A stretch of DNA of 61,052 bases from Candidatus Obscuribacterales bacterium (GTDB lineage Bacteria > Cyanobacteriota > Vampirovibrionia > Obscuribacterales > Obscuribacteraceae), in assembly GCA_020050685.1 (NCBI GenBank), contig JAGVKG010000036.1, positions 1 through 61,052 of the forward strand, read 5' to 3'. The notes beneath the pieces were generated by a model, which saw only the letters and a program-made list of their open reading frames with translations, did not search any database and was not told the origin of the DNA. Shown here piece after piece: positions 51,359 through 58,945 of this stretch; position 1 is the stretch's first letter, and each line of letters opens with the position of its first letter. Made by a program: the position numbers and the translations under genes.

Positions 51359-52489
51359 TTAGAAGCGCGTGTATAGCGTTTGTCCAGCTGCTCCATCGAA
51401 GCTGCCGCCGAAACTCGGTGCTCGTATCACACGCGATGCGCTTGAAAAGGACCCGGAGCCGCTTGGTGATGAATGTCCATAACCATATGATGACCGCATA
51501 GCTGGTGCGGACTGCAGTGCCATACCAAGGGCGGTGCCGGCAACTCCTATCATCACTCCAGTAGCAAGAGTCTTTATGTTGGCCTTGATTGTCTCGTCTT
51601 CCATCTTTTGCATTTTGTCAGTCAACCGCACATTTTGTTGAGCTGTTGCCTGCAGCATTTTTGTGGTGCCGTTTGATTCCATGTCCTGGTTGAATTGATC
51701 CATTGCCTGGTCGCTTGCGCTTATCGCCTGATGCAGGCTGTCATTGATGTCGCTAAAATCTTCCGCCACATCCGGAGTATCAATCTCATACTTGTTGAGC
51801 CCGGTCATGATTCCCGGTCTTTTCAGTACATCCTCATCCCAGTTAAGAGAGCGGTCCCAGCCGTTACGGTTGATGTCGACGAGTTGCTGATATGCCGGAC
51901 CCAGCTTAAACAGATGACTTGGCGGTGCATCGATGCGCCCCACCAAGCGTGTGGCCTTGTTAATTGAGCCTAGTTGTTTTTGCGTTCGGATTATCACCGC
52001 AATTTTTTCTGCCATCTGTTGCGGTGTTTCCCACACGAATGAATCAAGCGTTAAGACCTGCTTAGAAATCCGAGCAAGCTGTATTTGGAGAATAATATTG
52101 TGAAGTTCAAATAGAGTCTGTGCAGCATCCAAATGCCGGCTATAGGGATTGGCGCGGTTTTTCATCGCCTCCTTAAGAATGTTTTGTAAAAGATCTTCTC
52201 GAACATATTCCTTTGGATATTCCATTGGATGTTCCAGGTCTCGTCGCATCGCTGTTTTAACAACCAGAGCGAACAACTCACGCTGGGCGAATGTCAAATT
52301 TGCACCATCAAGTTTTTTCTCTATGATGGCATCGATAACCATATCGCCAGTGTCGTAGCCGGCTTCAATATATCGCTTCGAGACAGTCATATCAGAAGCA
52401 TCCGCATATGCTGACGGAAAGAACAAACAAAGTTGAGAGAGTGCGACAATTGTTGCCAGTAATCTGAGTTTCAAATGTTTTGAAGGCAT
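51359..52489 (-). CDS. Exported protein of unknown function with C-terminal membrane segment
   Basis: A 376-residue product with a signal peptide (LLATIVALSQLCLFFPSAYA). A long helical domain follows (RELFALVVKTAMRRDLEH, then LLQNILKEAMKNRANPYSRH), then a coiled-coil-like stretch (residues ~245-300), a Gly/Ala-rich hydrophobic segment (ATGVMIGVAGTALGMALQS) and a Ser/Gly-rich tail. The ATG is supported by AGG nine bases upstream. No family recognised. It is followed upstream on the same strand by two similarly built genes. Confidence 0.65.
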   Translation of the reverse strand: MPSKHLKLRLLATIVALSQLCLFFPSAYADASDMTVSKRYIEAGYDTGDMVIDAIIEKKLDGANLTFAQRELFALVVKTAMRRDLEHPMEYPKEYVREDLLQNILKEAMKNRANPYSRHLDAAQTLFELHNIILQIQLARISKQVLTLDSFVWETPQQMAEKIAVIIRTQKQLGSINKATRLVGRIDAPPSHLFKLGPAYQQLVDINRNGWDRSLNWDEDVLKRPGIMTGLNKYEIDTPDVAEDFSDINDSLHQAISASDQAMDQFNQDMESNGTTKMLQATAQQNVRLTDKMQKMEDETIKANIKTLATGVMIGVAGTALGMALQSAPAMRSSYGYGHSSPSGSGSFSSASRVIRAPSFGGSFDGAAGQTLYTRF

Positions 52490-52516
52490 TTTGCTAACCT
52501 AATTTTGTGATCCATC

Positions 52517-53959
52517 CTATAACGTTCCAGTAACCGTAGCAGTGGCGGAATTGGAGAAGCGCTTCTCGTACGCTTCCTTCATGCTCTTGCGAAAACCTTC
52601 TGCTCCATCGCCACGAACTTCAACGGTATCATTGTCAATCGTCAAAAGACAAGAAACTTGAGTCTGGTGACTATCGTCCCAAGTCTTTTTGAAATCTGCG
52701 CGCATCTTGTTTTGCAATGTCGCTTCACGCCCAGCTACAGTAACGGCAGCACCAGCGATAGCCATATGAAATGCGGCAATTGGAGCAGCTGCCGCCATGG
52801 CGACAAGTCCAACTCCAGCGGTGGCACCACAAAGCGCCATGGCTAGAGCCTGGCGCCTTTGGGAATTAAGTGTCTTCTTTTCATATTGATACTCAGAGTT
52901 TACTGCTGTGCGGAACTGCTTGCCGAAGTCACCGACATAGATAACACTAGCCAGAGAATCTGATTCTTTGGTAAACAACTGCACACGCATGGCGGCCAAA
53001 CAGTAATTGAAGAACTGTTCTTTACGTTGAAGATCGGCTGCCGGCAAATTAGCATCTGATGTTAGTGACTGGGCAAAGTCCGGTGCAATGTCATCCACAT
53101 ATTCAGCCAGTAGGGCAGGTCTAATCTTTTCCAAGTCTTGCTTGTTGAGTGCTTCCACAATTAAATTCGCATAGCAACGCAATTGATCTTTTGAGGCGGG
53201 GTCGGTCAGCTTTGTTGTTTCTTTTATGTCTGCCTCAATGTCTTTTGGCTGGAATCTAAAGTCTTGCCGAATAACACATTTCCTTACTTTGCTAGCGGAT
53301 TTTAAAGGCTTCTCTCGTTTACCGCTTAGCTCATAGTTATAGAACGATTCAATATTTCGTTTTGATTTGTCTTGCGCAAATAATTCGCGCTTTCCATCTA
53401 TTAGTGTCGACATCGATATGCTAGTCAATGCCTTTTCCGCAAATGTGTCCGGTTGGCAAATGGTAACTTCTGGTCTTCTTATACGCAGAAGATTGATGTG
53501 TGAAAACAAATCAATTTGCACCGCAGCAGGAACCGGTTTGTTGACGGGAAAGTTTATTACCTTGCCTGTACCATCCATTTGCAAATCGGTCGGCACGAGA
53601 ACAATACTCTTCTCGGGCAAGCAGGTCTTCAGATATTCGTATAACTGACAGGCGAGATAAGTTGACTTGAGCACTTCTTCTTCGACAAATTGACTAACCA
53701 CTTCTTTCTTTTCATTTTTAAGCAGCTTGAGTTTTGCCACATCGTCGACAAATGTTTCTGAATGGTCGGCGGGAAACTGGATGCTTACAAGCGGGAATGG
53801 GTACTTATCCGGATAATCAATTTTGAGCGGCTTTTGATCTGGGGTTCTGCGCAATTTTGGCAGAGTGTACAGAGGTACGTTCTGGACCGCTACGGCAGGT
53901 AAGAGAAAGTTAGTTATTAGAACGAGGGATAGCAGGGCATTACCAGGAAGATTTTTCAC
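52517..53959 (-). CDS. Exported protein of unknown function
   Basis: A 480-residue product from the GTG at 53959 (GAGG eight bases before); an ATG at 54004 gives a longer N-terminus and a poorer signal. The signal peptide is NALLSLVLITNFLLPAVAVQ. The body is alternating alpha/beta; late in the protein an Ala/Gly-rich hydrophobic segment (about 400-430: ALAMALCGATAGVGLVAMAA and following) precedes a beta-rich end. No family recognised. It is 27 bases from the 51359 gene, same strand, so likely cotranscribed. Confidence 0.6.
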   Translation of the reverse strand: MKNLPGNALLSLVLITNFLLPAVAVQNVPLYTLPKLRRTPDQKPLKIDYPDKYPFPLVSIQFPADHSETFVDDVAKLKLLKNEKKEVVSQFVEEEVLKSTYLACQLYEYLKTCLPEKSIVLVPTDLQMDGTGKVINFPVNKPVPAAVQIDLFSHINLLRIRRPEVTICQPDTFAEKALTSISMSTLIDGKRELFAQDKSKRNIESFYNYELSGKREKPLKSASKVRKCVIRQDFRFQPKDIEADIKETTKLTDPASKDQLRCYANLIVEALNKQDLEKIRPALLAEYVDDIAPDFAQSLTSDANLPAADLQRKEQFFNYCLAAMRVQLFTKESDSLASVIYVGDFGKQFRTAVNSEYQYEKKTLNSQRRQALAMALCGATAGVGLVAMAAAAPIAAFHMAIAGAAVTVAGREATLQNKMRADFKKTWDDSHQTQVSCLLTIDNDTVEVRGDGAEGFRKSMKEAYEKRFSNSATATVTGTL

Positions 53960-54130
53960 AACATTGTCCTCGCAAGACTTCCCACAGCGTCTGGCTTTCC
54001 TCATTACGTTTGATCAACCTATTATACTTCAGCATCGTTACCAATAAATCACAACCGCAACAAGATGTCATGAGATCGTTGCAGTTGAGACTAGGATCCT
54101 TACCTAAGGTCAATATAATTGCAGAGCGTG

Positions 54131-55591
54131 TCAGTCGTTAATCAGCTTTTCCATCGTATCCAAAAGTTTCAGGCGCTCAACTCTCATTTGATGTGGCAAT
54201 AGCCCTTGTTTCCTCAGTTGACGTTCTTTGACTTGTTGAAGATACTTTTCGCGCACGACTTCCAACATCTGGGCAGCCGTACCGGCAGCATAAGTGGTAT
54301 TACCAGCAACAGCAATCTTGGTGGACTTAACTTGCTGAGTGGGATACTGCCAGCCTGCAATCATGCCGGTAACACCATTTGTGATTTTCGTAGAACCGCC
54401 AGTGCCGGCCACCGCAAACGACTGCAGCGTCGTATCCAAGTCTTGTCGAATTTGTCGTACCATAAGATTTTCCTGATTCGAATACAGAACTGCCTGATGA
54501 GCATAAGCATAAAGACGGTGATCCATTCCGGAAAAATGTCCACTGCCTGCGCCAGACTGCGAAGCCAGCTTTGTCAGACGCTCCAAATCCTTTTCATAGA
54601 CATCCATCAAACTCTGCTCAACTTCTCCGACACTGCGAGCCGTTTTTAAATCAGGAGACAGCCTGCGCCTTGCCATTGCCTGCACCATGTACGATGCTAG
54701 TCTTGAGCCCGTTGGAATAGCCAATAGGCAGGCACCGGAAATTGTCGTAAACAAACTAGCAGTCCCGCCTGCCCGAGGACTGTCTGCACCGATGGCATAG
54801 AGGCCAATCACACCAGTTGTGGCACCAGTCATATTTCGCACAAAATCAATGAGATAAACACTTATTTGAAATGTGGAGAATCCTTTGGCGGACAAATAGT
54901 AACGTTCATTTTGCAATAAACCCAGATCACGAATATCCTTAAGAACCTTACCTTCAGTGCGATAAATTTCCCGCTGCTCGGGAGTAAAACCGGTCGCCGA
55001 ATCTAAAAATGTCTCTCGTTCGGCAATCATGCGATCGACATCGACCAACCACTGCTGTACCTGTTTTCGTACCTCACCGGCCAACAATCCTGCCTTCTTG
55101 TTCCGCCTGTACTTTGCACAATTGACACCAAGTTCAACCACATCACCTGTGGCACCAATACAGTTACCAACCATTTGCAAAATCGCGCTGGCTCGCAATG
55201 TATCGGGATCCATCGGTTTTCGTGGAGCGCGCCTGATTTCAATTCGACTACTGTCTCTGCCGCGCCCTCTGACGGCGATTAATGGTGGTTGGCGCAAAAA
55301 CTTATAGCGCTCAATCATCGAGGTCAAAAGACCGGCTTCCGTTAAACCAGCGTTGCTCATCGAGTAAGCGAACTGACGCCAGCCTCTCCACTTATCGTCA
55401 TGCATAGAGGCAATGCGAAAGTTCGTATTCAATCTTTCCAGATCAAGTTCTTTGAGTAGAATCGCCTTGGTCTTAGCAGTGAGCTCCTGATTTAGATCTT
55501 CAGGCGATTGCTGCGAAAAGACAGGCGATATCGATCCAATCTGCAAGCAAATCAACAATAGACCAACAATTGCTCGCCTAACGTATATCAA
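54131..55591 (-). CDS. Exported protein of unknown function with glycine-rich hydrophobic segments
   Basis: A signal (AIVGLLLICLQIGSIS) precedes a helical domain with conserved-looking aromatic patches (DDKWRGWRQFAYSMSNAGLTE) and two Gly/Ala-rich hydrophobic regions (MVGNCIGATGDVVELGVN and NMTGATTGVIGLYAIGADSP, then a third, SLFTTISGACLLAIPTGSRL). The C-terminus is helical and basic. The long frame to 55666 (TTG) overlaps the stop of the UspA gene; a TTG at 55591 is proposed but uncertain. It shares the build of the products at 52517 and 24946. Confidence 0.6.
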   Translation of the reverse strand: MIYVRRAIVGLLLICLQIGSISPVFSQQSPEDLNQELTAKTKAILLKELDLERLNTNFRIASMHDDKWRGWRQFAYSMSNAGLTEAGLLTSMIERYKFLRQPPLIAVRGRGRDSSRIEIRRAPRKPMDPDTLRASAILQMVGNCIGATGDVVELGVNCAKYRRNKKAGLLAGEVRKQVQQWLVDVDRMIAERETFLDSATGFTPEQREIYRTEGKVLKDIRDLGLLQNERYYLSAKGFSTFQISVYLIDFVRNMTGATTGVIGLYAIGADSPRAGGTASLFTTISGACLLAIPTGSRLASYMVQAMARRRLSPDLKTARSVGEVEQSLMDVYEKDLERLTKLASQSGAGSGHFSGMDHRLYAYAHQAVLYSNQENLMVRQIRQDLDTTLQSFAVAGTGGSTKITNGVTGMIAGWQYPTQQVKSTKIAVAGNTTYAAGTAAQMLEVVREKYLQQVKERQLRKQGLLPHQMRVERLKLLDTMEKLIND

Positions 55592-55602
55592 CTGGAGATA
55601 TC

Positions 55603-56052
55603 TTAACTTTCTAGATCTTGCTCCTTGCCCGCGGAGTGCCGAACGATACACAGCGAAATTGGGCAATGGTCCACTAAATAATGCACTATTGGATCATTTA
55701 CCGTCAAATAAAATGGCTTACTTTCTACAGTACTGCTACCGACATACAACAAATCAGCGCCCAATTCCTGAGACGTTTTGACGATTGTCTTTGCCACTGC
55801 GCCAACCTTAACCATGCCTGAAGCGTTAATGCCTTGTGCTTTCAGTTGACCAACCACTTCCTCAATTTGTGTTTCTGCTTTGTCTTGCGGTCTCTTGCTT
55901 GCTACGAGCTGAGCAACTACGCCGAGCGTCTCAGGGTCCGGCACGACTCGCACTAAAATCACTTCCGCATCTTGCACGCGCGCATGTTGAGCAGCAAGCT
56001 CAACTACCTTAGCACTACGCTTGGGGCTGGCAAACGCCACCATCAATTTCAT
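55603..56052 (-). CDS. UspA-family universal stress protein
   Basis: A 149-residue protein with the UspA fold: KLMVAFASPKRSAKVVELAAQHA, then VILVRVVPD, and the end LGADLLYVGSSTVESKPFYL with NDPIVHYLVDHCPISLCIVR. The ATP-loop pattern G-x2-G-x9-G(S/T) is not present, so it is probably a non-ATP-binding member. The ATG at 56052 has GGAGG five bases before it. It lies 39 bases from the PiT gene, same strand, likely cotranscribed; its role may be phosphate or stress signalling. Confidence 0.85.
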   Translation of the reverse strand: MKLMVAFASPKRSAKVVELAAQHARVQDAEVILVRVVPDPETLGVVAQLVASKRPQDKAETQIEEVVGQLKAQGINASGMVKVGAVAKTIVKTSQELGADLLYVGSSTVESKPFYLTVNDPIVHYLVDHCPISLCIVRHSAGKEQDLES

Positions 56053-56091
56053 ACACACCTCCGAGCCAACACAAGCATAAAACCCCCAACA

Positions 56092-57138
56092 CTAACGCCA
56101 AAGCGCATGAAGAATAAAGTAGCTAACGGCAGACAATGTCGCCGCCACCGGCAGGGTTAAGACCCAAGCCAACAAAATCAGATTCATGGTCTTCAAATTG
56201 AGATTTTCGCGACCATGAGCAGGAATGGTGCCACCAGCAACAGCAGAACTAAGAGTATGGGTGGTGCTGATTGGTGCACCGATGGCTGATGCTGTCAAAA
56301 TAATTAGAGACGTCGCCATGGACGCTCCGAAACCTTGGGAATGAGCCAGTCTTTCTTTGCTTATTTTTGTACCGACAGTTCTAATCACGCGCCAGCCACC
56401 AATAATGGTGCCGGCGGCAATGGCAGCGGCAGCTGCCGCCATCACCCAGAAAGGAACCTGGTTGAAGGTGTAACCGTACTGAGCAAAGTGCGACGCAAGA
56501 ATGAGCGTGATGATGCCCATAGTTTTTTGTCCATCGTTTGAGCCATGACTAAAACTCACAGAGGCACTTGAGAGAATGTGCAAGCGGCTCATGATTTTTT
56601 TCATCCGCTCTGTTTTCGGGTCCAAAGCCTTTTTGCCATTGGGCTCGGCCTTCTCCCCCGACAACCTGAGGGAAAGCCAAGTTAAAAACCAACCAGCAAA
56701 GAATCCCACCAAAGGCGAAATCAAAAGCGCCAGGATAACTTTGTCCAGTTCATGCCAGGCGACGCCTTGCATGCCACCAGCGGCGACACCAGCGCCAAAC
56801 AGACTGCCTATCAAGCAATGCGATGAGGACACAGGAATTCCGTACCACCAAGTAATCAAATTCCAAACTACTGCCGCCGAAAGAACTGCCACCACAATTG
56901 TTAGCGTCACTTTGTCTTGCGGAATTATTTTGGTAATTGATTTAGCCACGGCAGTGCCAACCATGACCGCACCAAGGAAATTGAGGATGCCACTCATGAC
57001 AATAGCGGTGGCCGGTCGCATAGCTTTTGTGTATATAACAGTAGCTACGGCGTTTGCCGTATCGTGAAAGCCATTGACGAAGTCAAAGCCGAGCGCAAGT
57101 GCGATTGAAAAGATAGCAATGGCTGTCTCCCAATTCAT
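56092..57138 (-). CDS. PiT-family inorganic phosphate transporter
   Basis: A second PiT permease, about ten helices in 348 residues. Both signatures are canonical: GFDFVNGFHDTANAVATVIYT at the N-terminus (given without its last residues: the core is NGFHDTANA) and SFSHGSNDGQKTMGIITL in the second half. The segment GIPVSSSHCLIGSLFGAG is the characteristic inter-helix loop. ATG start with no obvious ribosome-binding site resolved. Followed by UspA rather than DUF47, unlike the permease at 18280. Confidence 0.93.
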   Translation of the reverse strand: MNWETAIAIFSIALALGFDFVNGFHDTANAVATVIYTKAMRPATAIVMSGILNFLGAVMVGTAVAKSITKIIPQDKVTLTIVVAVLSAAVVWNLITWWYGIPVSSSHCLIGSLFGAGVAAGGMQGVAWHELDKVILALLISPLVGFFAGWFLTWLSLRLSGEKAEPNGKKALDPKTERMKKIMSRLHILSSASVSFSHGSNDGQKTMGIITLILASHFAQYGYTFNQVPFWVMAAAAAAIAAGTIIGGWRVIRTVGTKISKERLAHSQGFGASMATSLIILTASAIGAPISTTHTLSSAVAGGTIPAHGRENLNLKTMNLILLAWVLTLPVAATLSAVSYFILHALWR

Positions 57139-57427
57139 TTAATTGCCCCCGGTCTCCCGCACTAAACCAAAAGTTCTAGTCCACCGAAATTGCTGAGTTA
57201 GATTTGATTTGCTTAATCAACACTCTTGGAATCATCAACAATACATCGGATCAAAATACATATCCCGAATAACACATAAGAGAATAGCGACATGAAAGCC
57301 GTGCTACCTGACTGGCGACTCATTCGTCTAGACAACAATCGCTAGATATATGGCAGAGTCTATTTCGCCGCGACACTAAAAGTCTGCGCAACATTCCGCA
57401 AAACAAAAATCATTGAAAAAAATCAGA
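57139..57427. other. Gene-free stretch upstream of PiT
   Basis: No open frame of note (a 17-codon frame at 57292 is ignored). AT-rich; it should contain the PiT promoter, but I do not see a clear -35/-10 pair. Confidence 0.4.
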
Positions 57428-57733
57428 TCAGGCTGGACGAGCTTCAACAGCTTCCAGGTAATCCGCCTCTGCATAAACCCAGAGATCGCCTGGACGCCAG
57501 GAAAGTGGCTGTCTCAGTAAATAGCGGAAGACAAGCAGTTGTCGAATGATTCTGCGTGCGGCAGGATTCTGTTCACCGCGCTTGTCATTAGCCAATTTAG
57601 TTCGTAACTGAATTGCTTCCCGTTTGGTCCAGCAATAAGCGGGCCCAGGATTGATACCACGCGAACGGCACAGTATCGCTACTTTCCCCGAGGGTTGGGG
57701 CCAACCTAAAATGTAATATCCATCATCTGGCAT
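57428..57733 (-). CDS. Small protein of unknown function
   Basis: About 101 residues from the ATG at 57733; a TTG at 57745 extends it by four. The N-terminus PDDGYYILGWPQPSGKVAILCRSRG is beta-rich; the rest is basic and helical (AARRIIRQLLVFRYLLRQPLSW) with an acidic end. No signal peptide. A 16-bp palindrome lies 28 bases upstream, likely in its promoter. No family recognised. Confidence 0.5.
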   Translation of the reverse strand: MPDDGYYILGWPQPSGKVAILCRSRGINPGPAYCWTKREAIQLRTKLANDKRGEQNPAARRIIRQLLVFRYLLRQPLSWRPGDLWVYAEADYLEAVEARPA

Positions 57734-57760
57734 AATGCCGGTCAACTAATTGGTGAAGTA

Positions 57761-57776
57761 ATTTGTGATCACAAAT
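57761..57776. promoter_or_regulatory. 16-bp perfect palindrome (operator candidate)
   Basis: ATTTGTGATCACAAAT, symmetric around GATC, between the divergent 57428-57733 and 57923 genes. The TGTGA/TCACA ends recall CRP half-sites but without the usual six-base spacer, so another dimeric regulator is more likely. Confidence 0.5.
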
Positions 57777-57922
57777 GGGCAACGAACTAATATCATTCAT
57801 TATCATAAGCCATATGTCCTATAAGTCTAGTGCAGATTGCTGTATATCGCTATAGCCCGCGCCCGCAAAAGAGGCTTAAAATGAGGGCTTGCAGCGTGTG
57901 GTGCAAATGGAGTTAGTTAAAT

Positions 57923-58945
57923 TTGAGCCATTTTAGAAATATTCTTGTTTTTCAGCCTGCCGCTATCGGGGATGTCATGTTCGCAACACCGGTGGCCAAG
58001 ACACTTAAGGCCAATTTTCCAAGTGCTCAAATCACTTGGTGGACACATGCGAGCACCAAAGATCTTTTGCAACTTTGTCCTTACATCGATACGGTTATCG
58101 ATTACAAAAGATCCGACGGGATTTTGAAACAGCGAAAGATCATCAAGCAGCAGGACTATGATTTGGTTGTCGACTTGGTTGGCTCGACACGCGCTAAGCT
58201 TTTGACGATTTTTTCCAAAACCAAAGTTTTGCATTTGAAGAAACAGTCTTTGAAGAGCAAAGAGCTTAAGCACATCGTCGACAATCTTTTGCACACCCTT
58301 GCACCTTTGAATTTGGCGCGACAGGCAAAACCGTTTCCCACGCTTTCGCTCAATAGCGCAACTAACAAGACTTTGCCGCAGCAAGCCCAGACAATTATCA
58401 AAGATGCTCAAGCACCAGGAAAGAAGTTGGTGGCGCTGGTGCCGGCAGTCGGTTCAATTCGACCCAATCGAGCTTGGGATAAAAACAATTGGAAAGAACT
58501 TGCACGCAAGCTGCAAGCAGAAAAGAAAATCAAACTTGTTCTTGTCGGTGGCAAAGACGATCTGGATCTTTGCGAAACTTTAGCAGAAGAAATTGGCGCA
58601 GACTGTGTTTCGCTTGCAGGCAGACTCTCGCTTTCGGAAACTGCAGCCTTGCTCAGGCAATGTGCTTATGTTGTATCTTGCGACACGGGACCGGCACATA
58701 TAGCAGTGGCTTGCGGCACTCCGGTAGTTGGCTTGTACGGCCCAACTTATTCGAGGCGCAATGGACCATATGGATTTGATCAATACGCAATTGATCATTC
58801 CAGTGAGTGTCAATGCCATTACGCAAAAATTTGCAAACTGACGAAGCAGACCGGACCAGGTAGGTGCATGCAAGAAACTCGAGTCGAGGAAGTCTTGCAG
58901 AAGATAAATCAAATTACCCAAGAGACAAAAGCTATAAATACTTAG
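57923..58945 (+). CDS. Glycosyltransferase family 9 (heptosyltransferase-like)
   Basis: A GT-B enzyme of the ADP-heptose/LPS heptosyltransferase family. N-terminal domain ILVFQPAAIGDVMFATPVAK with the DLVVDLVGSTRAK strand, then the C-terminal domain VALVPAVGSIRPNRAWDKNNW, LVLVGGKDDLDLCETLA, and the nucleotide-binding VVSCDTGPAHIAVACGTPVVGLYGP. The GPAHIA core is the family signature. Length 340 aa is normal. It probably adds a sugar to LPS or a surface glycan; the donor cannot be told. TTG start at 57923 with GGAG ten bases upstream. Convergent with the LysM gene, with a 14-base overlap. Confidence 0.9.
   Translation: MSHFRNILVFQPAAIGDVMFATPVAKTLKANFPSAQITWWTHASTKDLLQLCPYIDTVIDYKRSDGILKQRKIIKQQDYDLVVDLVGSTRAKLLTIFSKTKVLHLKKQSLKSKELKHIVDNLLHTLAPLNLARQAKPFPTLSLNSATNKTLPQQAQTIIKDAQAPGKKLVALVPAVGSIRPNRAWDKNNWKELARKLQAEKKIKLVLVGGKDDLDLCETLAEEIGADCVSLAGRLSLSETAALLRQCAYVVSCDTGPAHIAVACGTPVVGLYGPTYSRRNGPYGFDQYAIDHSSECQCHYAKICKLTKQTGPGRCMQETRVEEVLQKINQITQETKAINT

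Noticed and set aside
57761-57776. Classical CRP site
   Set aside because: TGTGA and TCACA are adjacent instead of separated by six bases.
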